This document shows positions 1 to 7,621 of a stretch of DNA of 17,584 nt, piece after piece (within the stretch, counting starts at the first letter, position 1; every line of letters starts with the position of its first letter). This stretch comes from Chloroflexota bacterium. Its GTDB lineage: Bacteria > Chloroflexota > Dehalococcoidia > Plut-88900. The position numbers and the translations under genes are program-made. The notes under the pieces were generated by a model. The model searched no databases and was not told where the DNA came from. It worked only from the letters and a program-made list of their open reading frames with translations. The stretch is from positions 1 to 17,584 of the forward strand of contig JADFJI010000007.1 in assembly GCA_022566235.1 (NCBI GenBank), read 5' to 3'.

Positions 1-2
1 CA

Positions 3-545
3 GCCATCCGGTGTGGTTTGAGTAAAGAAGGGTTTAGGATGCCGCATAAGCCCTCGACCAGGCTAAAGTTGGAGGCCGGCGAAACGATATTCGCCGATGT
101 CTGCGGTGTCTACAATCGGTACCACGCTGACCTCTGTCGGTTCTTCTGCCTGGGTGAGCCGAGTGATAGGGCCAAGGAGCGAATGAAGGTCCTGGCAGAT
201 AGCATTCCGTACGTTCAGGAGAAGGTCAAACTCGGCGAACCTCCAACGGCTATAGGAGAGGCCATCGACGAATATTTAGCATCTATGGGGCTAACCGGCG
301 AGGTCGACAGGGGAGGGTACGATTTAGGGCTTTCTACGCCACCAGACTGGGTGGGCCACACCCGGGTTGTAGGGGGAGGCTTTGTGGACGAGGGGATGGA
401 GCCGGGGTTCGTGACCAACTATGAGATCTTCTCGCGCGGGGATGACACTCGCGATGTGGGGTTGATCGATACCCTGGTGATGACGGAGCAAGGGCTGGAA
501 GTGCTGTCCAACCTGCCGATGGTGATAATGACAAAGGGGAGATAG
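3..545 (+). CDS. M24 metallopeptidase-fold hydrolase, C-terminal part (ectoine-hydrolase/creatinase-like)
   Basis: The frame is open to the left edge, so only the C-terminal ~180 residues of a protein of usually ~390 are here; the TTG at 18 is inside the gene, not a start. The M24 ('pita-bread') pattern is clear: an Asp pair spaced by 11 residues (FADVCG...YHADLCRFF), the usual first two metal ligands, then a GYDLGLSTPPDW loop, a late Glu in TNYEIF and the closing IDTLVMTEQGLEVL strand. In canonical M24 aminopeptidases the GYDLG position reads GHGIG and its His binds metal; here it is Tyr. As I recall, the GY-x-x-G followed by PPDW form is typical of the DoeA/ectoine hydrolase and related dipeptidase-like branch. 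The last canonical Glu ligand is Asp (LIDTL). Family assignment is firm; substrate is not. No SD can be judged because the start is missing. Confidence 0.8.
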   Translation, partial: AIRCGLSKEGFRMPHKPSTRLKLEAGETIFADVCGVYNRYHADLCRFFCLGEPSDRAKERMKVLADSIPYVQEKVKLGEPPTAIGEAIDEYLASMGLTGEVDRGGYDLGLSTPPDWVGHTRVVGGGFVDEGMEPGFVTNYEIFSRGDDTRDVGLIDTLVMTEQGLEVLSNLPMVIMTKGR

Positions 546-622
546 GCAAGTTGCCCCCGGCCCGAGGCCTTCGCCGCGCAACAGGGACTAGGGCCAGGGG
601 TGTGGTGGCTGGCTACACCTGC

Positions 623-652
623 TTGTTCCTATAACGAGTGCCACCATATAAT
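623..652 (+). promoter_or_regulatory. sigma70-type promoter for the GH114-like gene
   Basis: TTGTTC (623-628), an 18 bp spacer and a perfect TATAAT (647-652). The expected start of transcription, about 7 bp downstream, falls near 659, only a few bases before the coding start at 666. The message would therefore be leaderless or nearly so. The -35 matches consensus only in TTG. Seen by eye; not tested. Confidence 0.5.
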
Positions 653-665
653 CTAGGTCATCTTG

Positions 666-1619
666 ATGATCTCCCGGATGTATCTCATCGTTGTCCTGGG
701 TGTGTTAGTGGCTGAGGCCTGCGCCCAGCCTGAGCCGGCCCCAACCGCAACAGCAACTCCCGACGGCACGCCACCGGCGACACCCGTAGCATCGTCCTCC
801 CCCGCTCCGACGAGGGCTCCCACAACCACACCGCCGTTTACATCCATAGAAACGCCCATCGCCACCCCTACACGCGCACCTGCCACCACGCCGGCACCGA
901 CGCAGGGCCATCAGATATGGCAGCCAAAGCTGAACACGAGCTGGCAGTGGCAGCTCACTAGTCTACCGATTGATCAGTCGCATGACGTCGACATGTACGA
1001 CATCGACCTGTTCGACAATGATGGGGCCACAGTAGCGTCACTCCAGGCGGAGGGCCGGAAGGTGATTTGCTATATGAATGCGGGCGGGTGGGAAAACTGG
1101 CGCCCCGATGCAGAGCGTTTTGCTTCAGAGTTGATAGGGGTCAATCTCGATGACTGGGAAGGTGAAAGGTGGCTGGACATCCGTCGCATCGACATATTAG
1201 GCCCGATTATGGAAGCTCGGATGGATATGTGCCAGGCGAAGGGTTTCGATGGGATCGAGCCTGACAACGTGGATGGCTTTCTTAACGATACCGGGTTTCC
1301 GCTGACATATGAGGACCAGCTCCGATACAACATCTGGCTGGCGGAAAAGGCCCACGAGCGTGGACTATCTATCGGGCTCAAGAACGATATGGAGCAGATT
1401 CCAGACCTGCTGCCCTACTTCGATTGGGCGTTGAACGAGCAGTGCTTTGAGTATGACGAATGCGAGACCCTTTCGCCTTTCATTGACGCCGGTAAGGCCG
1501 TCTTCAATGTTGAGTACGTGCTTGAGCCCGGCGATTTTTGCGACAGGGCCAATGCTCTCGGGTTTAGCTCCATGAGAAAGAACTTGGACCTGGATGCGTG
1601 GCGTGACCCGTGTAATTAG
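666..1619 (+). CDS. Secreted glycoside hydrolase family 114-like protein
   Basis: A 317-residue protein in three parts. Residues 1-20 are a hydrophobic signal segment ending in VAEACA; the Cys is only a weak lipobox match, so either lipoprotein or plain secretion is possible. Residues ~21-80 are a Pro/Thr/Ala-rich linker. Residues ~83-317 resemble the GH114 (endo-alpha-1,4-polygalactosaminidase) TIM-barrel domain: VDMYDIDLFD (~108-117), KVICYMNAGGWENWRPD (~132-148), the hallmark FDGIEPDNVDG (194-204) with acidic residues expected at the active site, and a C-terminal NLDLDAWRDPCN. The ATG at 666 is preferred because AGG at 655-657 is 8 bases upstream; an in-frame TTG at 663 and ATG at 678 are alternatives. 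The predicted promoter is so close that leaderless translation is likely. GH114 enzymes act on galactosamine-containing polysaccharides; the substrate here is inferred from family only. It stands alone, with no sugar-metabolism genes beside it. Confidence 0.8.
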   Translation: MISRMYLIVVLGVLVAEACAQPEPAPTATATPDGTPPATPVASSSPAPTRAPTTTPPFTSIETPIATPTRAPATTPAPTQGHQIWQPKLNTSWQWQLTSLPIDQSHDVDMYDIDLFDNDGATVASLQAEGRKVICYMNAGGWENWRPDAERFASELIGVNLDDWEGERWLDIRRIDILGPIMEARMDMCQAKGFDGIEPDNVDGFLNDTGFPLTYEDQLRYNIWLAEKAHERGLSIGLKNDMEQIPDLLPYFDWALNEQCFEYDECETLSPFIDAGKAVFNVEYVLEPGDFCDRANALGFSSMRKNLDLDAWRDPCN

Positions 1620-1638
1620 TATTTGCTCGTACCAATAA

Positions 1639-1669
1639 ACAGGCCCCCGTGACCAGGGCCGAGGCCTGT
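1639..1669 (+). terminator. Possible hairpin after the GH114-like gene
   Basis: Seven-base arms ACAGGCC (1639-1645) and GGCCTGT (1663-1669) lie 20 bp after the stop codon. No T-run follows, so it is not a classical intrinsic terminator. The rest of the gap to 1899 holds no gene I recognise. Confidence 0.25.
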
Positions 1670-1899
1670 GAGGTTAGCTATACGGCGGTGCCGAGAGATG
1701 GTTTTGTTAGACCAAGAGGATGTTTGACGGTGTTCCTGGTTGAGGCTACCATGGCCCTAGTTGACGATAACGTTGTGCTTGCGTCCGGGGAGCTTAATAT
1801 GGGAATTTCTGAATAATGACTACTGCTAACATTCAATAAGAAGTAGAGAGCCGTCTGGGATTTCAGATTGAACAGCACCAATCTCGAAAGGATAAAAAG

Positions 1900-2316
1900 A
1901 TGATCCAGTATCGCAACATGTGGAAGCAGGTCCTACTGTTCGTTGTCACTCTCGGCTTTTATGGAGACTACTGGTTCTATGTCACTTCAAAGGAGATGCT
2001 GGCATACAAGAAGCTGGATGGGAGTCCAGGCCTGTGGACTGTACTCTTCCTTGTACCCGTGGCCAATCTCTATTCCTATTGGAAGTACAGTAAGGCCATC
2101 GAGGCCGTTACTGATGAGAAATACCAATCCATCCTGATCTTCATCCTCTGGATTTTCTTCGCCCCTGCTGTGTGGTTACTGACTCAAACCGAGTTGAATA
2201 AATTGGCTAAACAATCAACGGAGACTACGCCCACTAACGAGGTACAACCGACGCCGAGTGAGCCCACGACTGAAGAAGAAGGCGGTGAGGGAGCAGCAGG
2301 TGCTGAGGCTCCATAG
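1900..2316 (+). CDS. DUF4234-like small integral membrane protein
   Basis: A 138-residue protein. The N-terminal part has the pattern I associate with DUF4234: a first hydrophobic helix running into LGFYGDYWFYVTSKEM, then a helix containing LFLVPVANLYSYWKYSKAIE, then a third very hydrophobic helix (ILIFILWIFFAPAVWLL). After about residue 100 the chain is soluble, low-complexity and acidic (Thr/Pro/Glu/Gly/Ala). Three membrane spans with a cytoplasmic or exposed tail are inferred. The start is supported by AAAGGA 7 bases upstream of the ATG; a second in-frame ATG is at 1918. Function of the family is unknown, and neither neighbour explains it. The 97 bp gap to the next gene means shared transcription is possible but not evident. 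Confidence 0.7.
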   Translation: MIQYRNMWKQVLLFVVTLGFYGDYWFYVTSKEMLAYKKLDGSPGLWTVLFLVPVANLYSYWKYSKAIEAVTDEKYQSILIFILWIFFAPAVWLLTQTELNKLAKQSTETTPTNEVQPTPSEPTTEEEGGEGAAGAEAP

Positions 2317-2413
2317 GGCTTGCGCTCCGATCATTTTGATATGGATAATTTGGGTAACAGTGGAAACTAGAGCTGAATATGATTGATCTTGCGCCAACAA
2401 GGAGGACCGAATC

Positions 2414-3556
2414 TTGGATTACAAAGTGATCTCCGCCGACACCCACCTGGACCTGACCTGGCTTCCCGGCGACATGTTCACGAATGCGGCCCCCGAGAGG
2501 TTAAGGTCCAAGATGCCTTATGTAAAGGAAACCGATGCGGGCAGGCGGTGGATCGTGGAGGAAGAGGATATCGCCAGGGCCGGTGGCTTCCTCGCCTATG
2601 TGCCGGGCCACTCCAAGCACATGGACAGAATGGCCGAGGTAGGTTTCTACGACGAAGTTGACCAGGGCATCTACCATCCCGTCGTAGCCGATCTCAGAAT
2701 CAAGGACCAGGGCATCGACGGAGTGGACGCCGAGGTGATCTACGGCATCCTGGGCATCGCCGGCGGAGGCTTCTCGGGGCCCGGGTTCAAGGACCCCGAG
2801 GTGACGACCTCGATCTACGATATCTACAACGAATGGATCGCAGAGTTCACCAAGGCCAGCCCCGACCGCCTGGGAGCCTTAGCCTGTATTATCAGCCACG
2901 ATCCCAAGCTCGCAGCCCAGCAGCTTCGTCGGGCGGCGGATATCGGGCTCAGGGGCGCCGAAATCAACGTTTCGATGATGGCCAAGCCCATGTACCATAA
3001 GGACTGGGATGTGCTGTGGGCCACCTCCCACGAGTGTCGGATACCCATCTCCTTCCACGCCCTGGGCATTTCCCACAGAAGGCCCGAGCCTGAGGAGCAG
3101 GAGGAGTACTACTATGTCGAGGACGGGGTGCGGGAGTGCCTTTTCCAACTCGCTGGGGCGGAGTTCCTGCTTAGCGCCGTTTTCTCGGGGGCCTGCCAGC
3201 GATACCCCGATTTCAAGTTCGTCCTGGGCGAGTGCGGCATCGGGTGGATCCCATACATCATCGAGCGGATGGACGCCGAATACGATGACCGGTATCATCC
3301 CATCGGCCTAGACATGAAGCCCACCGAATACTGGAGACGCCAGGGGTACTCAACCTTCCAGAACGAACACGTCTCCATGGACGAGGTCGATAGGATCGGG
3401 GTCGATTCCATCATGTGGGGCTCGGATTATCCTCACCGGGACGGAGTATTCCCCGACTCGTTGCAAGCTATCGAAAAGGGCATGGGCCACCTGCCCCGGG
3501 AGATACGCCAGAAGATCGTGTGCGACAACGCGGCAAGGCTTTACAAGTTCAGCTAA
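2414..3556 (+). CDS. Amidohydrolase family 2 (PF04909) metal-dependent hydrolase
   Basis: A 380-residue TIM-barrel amidohydrolase. Residues 7-13 carry SADTHLD, the D/H-x-H metal site at the end of strand 1; FHALG supplies the conserved His (H215); GECG (E273) and WGSDYPHRDG (D338, H341) are the signature of the C-terminal half in PF04909 proteins. The family includes decarboxylases and hydrolases related to ACMS decarboxylase and 2-amino-3-carboxymuconate or resorcylate-type enzymes, so the reaction could be decarboxylation or hydrolysis; the sequence does not decide. Start is TTG at 2414, decided by a near-perfect AAGGAGGA ending 7 bases upstream. It lies 179 bp before a crotonase on the same strand. 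A role in aromatic or cyclic acid breakdown feeding acyl-CoA chemistry is possible but is inference. Confidence 0.85.
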   Translation: MDYKVISADTHLDLTWLPGDMFTNAAPERLRSKMPYVKETDAGRRWIVEEEDIARAGGFLAYVPGHSKHMDRMAEVGFYDEVDQGIYHPVVADLRIKDQGIDGVDAEVIYGILGIAGGGFSGPGFKDPEVTTSIYDIYNEWIAEFTKASPDRLGALACIISHDPKLAAQQLRRAADIGLRGAEINVSMMAKPMYHKDWDVLWATSHECRIPISFHALGISHRRPEPEEQEEYYYVEDGVRECLFQLAGAEFLLSAVFSGACQRYPDFKFVLGECGIGWIPYIIERMDAEYDDRYHPIGLDMKPTEYWRRQGYSTFQNEHVSMDEVDRIGVDSIMWGSDYPHRDGVFPDSLQAIEKGMGHLPREIRQKIVCDNAARLYKFS

Positions 3557-3734
3557 GTTGATAGAAGGCCAGAAGCGCCGGGTATTAGACCGCCAACTTT
3601 AGTATAGGCAACGCGCGTTCCTGGGGGAGTTCCATCCTTCCCTGCTCCAAAATGAAGTCCTTTTGGTACACAATCCGTGGATATGGAGGATGGGAACTCA
3701 TTATTGGAGCACCGCAGGTGTGGAAGGCTATCAG

Positions 3735-4502
3735 ATGATGGAGTGTCACAGCACTAAGAGTCCAGTAGGAATTGAATTGTTAAGGCTTGCCGGACGCGGC
3801 CCCCTCAATCTTTTGGGGCGTGAGTCGTTCTTGAATCTGAACACACGGCTCGACCAATCTGGCGGTGACCCGAAAACCAGGGCGGTGATTGTAGCCGGAA
3901 CGGGTCAGAGAGCCTTCTCCGCCGGAGTGGACCTCCTTGAGATGAAGGAGTTGACTCCACTAGAAGCCGAATCGTTTATCAGGATCGTGCATAAGTCGGC
4001 AAGAAAACTACTTACCCTCGCTGTACCGACCATCGCAGCTATTCAGGGCCCGTGTCTGGGGGGTGCTCTAGAGCTCGCTCTCGCCTGCGACATTCGGATT
4101 GCCGCCGAGGATGCTAAGTTCGGACTACCGGAGGTACGAGTAGGGGTACCATCGGTTATCGAGGCTTCGCTATTACCTCGGACCATTGGCCTCGGGCGTG
4201 CCCGGCACATGCTGCTGACCGGAGACACACTTGATGCTCAACAGGCTCTAGACATCGGATTAGTGGACCGTTTGGTGCCAAAGAACCTTCTGTTGGACAG
4301 GGCATTCGAAGCAGCTCAAGTATTTTACGGAATGAGCCGGGACGTACTTTCGTTGCAAAAAGACATAATCGCCAAGTGGTTGGAGCTAGGTGAAGAAGAA
4401 GCGACCGAATATAGCATCAAAGCCTTCGCGTTGAACTTCGCATCGCCCCACCCAAGGGAGGCTATGGAAGCGTTCCTTGAAAAACGCCAACCGCTCTTCT
4501 AA
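3735..4502 (+). CDS. Enoyl-CoA hydratase/isomerase (crotonase) family protein
   Basis: A 255-residue crotonase if started at the ATG pair 3735/3738, which has GGAAGG 7 bases upstream; the frame is open back to a TTG at 3663, but the extra 24 residues look unlike the family. Oxyanion-hole segments are RAFSAGVDLLEM (~59-70) and GPCLGGALELALACD (~105-119). Both general acid/base positions of true hydratases are Glu: E113 (in GGALELA) and E133 (in FGLPEVRVG). This favours hydratase over a purely isomerase or dehalogenase role. The loop after E133 reads GVPSVIEASLLPR, unlike the common GIPGxGGT, so the acyl substrate may be unusual. The C-terminal FASPHPREAMEAFLEKRQP is typical. It would act on an acyl-CoA in the cytoplasm. 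The upstream amidohydrolase could be part of the same route, but a 179 bp gap separates them. Confidence 0.85.
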   Translation: MMECHSTKSPVGIELLRLAGRGPLNLLGRESFLNLNTRLDQSGGDPKTRAVIVAGTGQRAFSAGVDLLEMKELTPLEAESFIRIVHKSARKLLTLAVPTIAAIQGPCLGGALELALACDIRIAAEDAKFGLPEVRVGVPSVIEASLLPRTIGLGRARHMLLTGDTLDAQQALDIGLVDRLVPKNLLLDRAFEAAQVFYGMSRDVLSLQKDIIAKWLELGEEEATEYSIKAFALNFASPHPREAMEAFLEKRQPLF

Positions 4503-4710
4503 GGGTATTCCTGAAATTTGCCGGCTTCTGTGGGACACCAGTATGTCGACTACTTTCAGGATATGCTGAAGAACATTCTGAGAGAAGATATGACCGATCA
4601 GAGCAGGGGCGTTGAACTTCGGTTGCATCTTTGTCCGCGGCAACATGGGCGAAGGCAGACAGGATGCGCAATGTTCATGCAAGAGGAGTGCTCTCCTTTA
4701 GAGACATCCC

Positions 4711-4872
4711 ATGTCTAGACCTACCTGGTACAAAGACCACCCGGATGCCTGTACATGTGCTTTTTGCGAGGAGCGAAGAGCAATCTCCAGGGACTACGGG
4801 ACCAAAATAGGTCGCAACGAGAAGTGCCCTTGCGGCAGTGGGAAGAAGTACAAGAAGTGCCACGGAGTGTGA
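4711..4872 (+). CDS. SEC-C zinc-motif small protein
   Basis: A 53-residue peptide. Its C-terminus is a full SEC-C motif, KCPCGSGKKYKKCHG (C39, C41, C50, H51), the zinc site first seen at the SecA tail. An additional CTCAFC cluster (C14, C16, C19) sits near the N-terminus, with YKDHPDAC before it. An in-frame stop at 4699-4701 limits the start to this ATG. There is no close SD; the nearest purine-rich run (AAGAGGAG) is over 20 bases away, so translation may be weak or coupled. Stand-alone SEC-C peptides occur widely, and the motif serves as a zinc-binding, protein- or nucleic-acid-contact module. Its job here is unknown. It is followed by a 64 bp gap to a convergent gene. Confidence 0.75.
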   Translation: MSRPTWYKDHPDACTCAFCEERRAISRDYGTKIGRNEKCPCGSGKKYKKCHGV

Positions 4873-4936
4873 GGTATGGCTTGAAACCCCCTCTTCGCGA
4901 CATGTCTTCAGCTTAGGGGAGGTTCCGGGGTGGGTG

Positions 4937-7393
4937 TTAGGCTTTGACCTTTTCGCTTTTGGGGTCGTAGGGTGGGGTGAGGCGCACTTTGGCGGGGAAG
5001 CGTTGGGTGGCGACCTCGATTTCGTAGGAGCCGGAACGTATCCAGCCCGGAGTGACCCCGTCTTCGCTCTCTACGTAACCCATGCCCACCGAGCGGCCCA
5101 GGGCGTGGCCGTAGTTGCCGGAGGTGGTGCGGCCCACCAGGACGCCGTCGCGGTAGATAGGCTCGTCGCCCAGCAAGAGCGGCTCCGGGTCTTCCAGCAC
5201 GAATATGGCCAGCCGCTTCTTCAGGCCCTCCTCCCGCTGGCGCAGCAGGGCGTCTTTTCCGATGAAGTCGACGCCCTTGTCGAAGGCCACGGCAAAGCCC
5301 AGTCCGGCCTCCAGGGGGGTATCCATGCCGGTGATGTCATGGCCCCAGCCCCGGTACGCCTTTTCCAGGCGCAGGGAGTCCAGGGCGTGGTACCCGGCGT
5401 GCTTCAGCCCGAAGTCGCTACCCTCCTCCACGATGGCCTCGTACACGTTCAGGGCAAACTCGGTAGGGACATAGAGCTCCCAGCCCAGTTCGCCCACGTA
5501 GGTGATGCGCGAGGCCCGTACCGGCGCATAGGCGAGGTAGATCTCTCTGGAGGTCAAGAAGGGAAAGGCTTCGTTGGAGAGGTCTGCATTGGTAAGGCGG
5601 GATAGCAGCTCCCGGGAACGGGGGCCCATGACGCCCAGCACGGCGTAGGCTGAGGAGACGTCGGTAATGGTGGCGCGAGCCTCCTCGGGAATGTGCCTCT
5701 TGATCCAGACGAAATCCAGGGTGACAGACCCTGCGGAGGTGACGATCATGAAGGTATCTTCCGATATCCGGTTCACCGTCAAGTCTGACTGGAAGCCGCC
5801 CCGGCTGTTCAGCATGGCGGTATATACCAGGCTGCCGGGTTCCACGGCTACATCGTTGGCGAAGATACGCTGGAGGACAGCTTCCGCATCGGGGCCCTGC
5901 ACCAGGAACTTGGCGAAGGAGGTCTGGTCGAACAGGCCTACGGCCTCGCGAACTGCCATGTGCTCTTGAGCGGAGTAGGGGAACCAGTTCTGCCGTCCCC
6001 AGGAATACCCGTAGACAGGCTCGACACCCTCCGGGGCGTACCAGTTGGGCCGCTCCCAGCCAGCGACAACTCCAAAGCAGGCGCCTCTCGAGGTCAGGCG
6101 GTCGTGAAGGGGAGAACGGCGCACGTTTCGGGCCGACTCGGGCTGACGGTGAGGCCAGTGCATAGCATAGAGCAGGCCCACGGCCTCGACGGTACGGTTG
6201 CGGAGGTAGGTTGGGTTGTTGGCCCACTTCTGAAAGCGGCTAATGTCCACCTCCGAGAGGTCCATTGTCATTTCGCCCTCGGTTATCCACTCGGCCATAG
6301 CCTTGCCTGCCCCCGCAGCTGAGGCGACACCGCTGGAATTGAACCCGGCGGCCACGAAGAAGTTCCGCAGCTCCGGCGCCTCGCCCATGATGTAGCGGGT
6401 GTCGGGGGTGAAGCTCTCGGGGCCTATGAGTCTGATCCTGACCCCCACTTCGGCAATAGCCGGCACGCGAACCATGGCATTTTCGATGAAAACGTTGTAG
6501 TGGCTCCATTCCCGGCTGAGCATATGGAGGGAGAAGTCATCGGGGATGCCGTTCATACCCCAGGGGACAGCCTTTGGCTCGAAGCCTCCGACCATAATAC
6601 CCCCGCCTTCGTGGGGATAGCGCCTTATATAGATGTATCCGTCGGGGTCTCGCAGGGAGGGCATATCGTCAGGGGTACCGGGCACCGGCTCTGTTACGAA
6701 GTAGGCGTGGTCGGCGGCGTGGAGGGGGATCGATACCCCGCACATCAGGCCGATCTCCCTGGCCCATATGCCGGCGCAGTTCACCACGATATCGCAGGTG
6801 ATATCGCCGTGCTCTGTGGAGACACCTGCGACTGCTCCGTTTTTCGTGAAGACGTTGGTCACGCCGTAGTTCTCGAAAAACCTCACATCCCGCTTGGTGG
6901 CGCCAATAACCAGGGCATTGGTCGTGCTGTCCGGTACGGTCTCACCGTCCTTGGGGAGGTGCACCGCTCCAACGAGGTCGCTGGTGTTCATCAGAGGCCA
7001 GAGGTGTTCGGCCTCCCGCAGGCTTATCTCGTTCATCTGGACGCCGAAACTCTTGGCCATGGATATCATGCGCCTTAGCTCGTCCATACGATCCTGGGTG
7101 CGGGCTACGCTTATGCTGCCGGTCTGCCGGAAGCCCGTGTCCAGGCCGGTCTCATTCTTGAGCTCTTCGTACAGCTGGACCCCGTAACGGGAGATGTCCG
7201 TCAGTGCTCGGGTGTGACGCAGCTGGGTTACCAGGCCGGCAGAGTGGGCGGTGGTGCCGCTGCCCGTAGCGCTTCGCTCCAGGACCACCACGTCCTTCCA
7301 CCCGATTTTGGATAAATGGTAGGCGACGCTGCACCCTACGATGCCTGCGCCTATGACTACTACCCGCGCATGTCGAGGAAATGCCTTTGTCAT
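4937..7393 (-). CDS. FAD-dependent dimethylglycine/sarcosine dehydrogenase-like protein with C-terminal GcvT domain
   Basis: An 818-residue two-part flavoenzyme. The N-terminal DAO half has the Rossmann VVVIGAGIVGCSVAYHLS (from residue ~11), an acidic strand end (VVVLER), and TTAHSAGL with His50 at the position that carries covalent FAD in mammalian dimethylglycine dehydrogenase. A linker (~375-430, WANNPTYLRNR region) leads to RGACFGVVAGWERPNW and a folate-binding GcvT-type half, with FAKFLVQGPDAE, RITYVGELGWELYVP, LRLEKAYRGWG and a GcvT C-terminal barrel ending near 805. Length and order match the ~850-residue DMGDH/SARDH/PDPR group closely. Known members demethylate dimethylglycine or sarcosine and pass the one-carbon unit to tetrahydrofolate. 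The exact substrate is not determined. It is transcribed away from the Rid and creatinase-like genes across a shared 228 bp region. A purine run (AGGGGG) a few bases before the ATG is a weak SD. Confidence 0.85.
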   Translation of the reverse strand: MTKAFPRHARVVVIGAGIVGCSVAYHLSKIGWKDVVVLERSATGSGTTAHSAGLVTQLRHTRALTDISRYGVQLYEELKNETGLDTGFRQTGSISVARTQDRMDELRRMISMAKSFGVQMNEISLREAEHLWPLMNTSDLVGAVHLPKDGETVPDSTTNALVIGATKRDVRFFENYGVTNVFTKNGAVAGVSTEHGDITCDIVVNCAGIWAREIGLMCGVSIPLHAADHAYFVTEPVPGTPDDMPSLRDPDGYIYIRRYPHEGGGIMVGGFEPKAVPWGMNGIPDDFSLHMLSREWSHYNVFIENAMVRVPAIAEVGVRIRLIGPESFTPDTRYIMGEAPELRNFFVAAGFNSSGVASAAGAGKAMAEWITEGEMTMDLSEVDISRFQKWANNPTYLRNRTVEAVGLLYAMHWPHRQPESARNVRRSPLHDRLTSRGACFGVVAGWERPNWYAPEGVEPVYGYSWGRQNWFPYSAQEHMAVREAVGLFDQTSFAKFLVQGPDAEAVLQRIFANDVAVEPGSLVYTAMLNSRGGFQSDLTVNRISEDTFMIVTSAGSVTLDFVWIKRHIPEEARATITDVSSAYAVLGVMGPRSRELLSRLTNADLSNEAFPFLTSREIYLAYAPVRASRITYVGELGWELYVPTEFALNVYEAIVEEGSDFGLKHAGYHALDSLRLEKAYRGWGHDITGMDTPLEAGLGFAVAFDKGVDFIGKDALLRQREEGLKKRLAIFVLEDPEPLLLGDEPIYRDGVLVGRTTSGNYGHALGRSVGMGYVESEDGVTPGWIRSGSYEIEVATQRFPAKVRLTPPYDPKSEKVKA

Positions 7394-7486
7394 AAGCCCC
7401 CTAGATTGTAAACTGGAAGAACCTCATGCCGCAGCAGCCTGGGGGACTATCTTGCCAGGGTCTCAGGCGGATAGGGTGAGTACAGA

Positions 7487-7515
7487 TTGTTCCCTGTCAG
7501 CGACTGAGTTAGTAT
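7487..7515 (+). promoter_or_regulatory. Candidate promoter for the Rid/creatinase-like genes
   Basis: TTGTTC (7487-7492), a 17 bp spacer, and TAGTAT (7510-7515). The -35 is the same hexamer as at 623. The -10 matches TATAAT at four of six positions. It points towards the gene at 7622. Prediction by eye. Confidence 0.4.
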
Positions 7516-7548
7516 ACCCCAGTCATGGGGTAGGTGCTGATAGGCACC
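7515..7548. promoter_or_regulatory. Two adjacent palindromes in the divergent intergenic region (operator-like)
   Basis: TACCCCA-gtca-TGGGGTA (7515-7532) is a perfect 7-base inverted repeat. It is followed directly by GGTGC-tgatag-GCACC (7533-7548). The first overlaps the end of the candidate -10 and the expected transcription start, where a repressor would act. It could instead be an RNA hairpin in the leader of the Rid gene. No regulator gene is in the window. Confidence 0.4.
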
Positions 7549-7621
7549 GTATCGTGGTCGGGTCAGTTCCTGATTGGGAGACCCCAAAGGCGATTCAGTT
7601 CAACATATAGAGGAGGAGAGT

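Noticed and set aside
3663..3734. TTG-started 24-residue extension of the crotonase
   Set aside because: The ATG at 3735 has a good SD and the extension does not resemble crotonase N-termini.
4518..4718. 66-residue plus frame before the SEC-C peptide
   Set aside because: TTG start without SD, no recognisable motif, and it overlaps the SEC-C start in another frame.
4838..5605. Long plus-strand frame of 255 residues
   Set aside because: It is antisense to the GcvT half of the 818-residue dehydrogenase, whose motifs are unmistakable, and the plus product has no family resemblance.
5418..6227. Minus-strand frame of 269 residues inside the dehydrogenase
   Set aside because: Same strand, different frame; Arg/Pro-rich shadow of the real gene.
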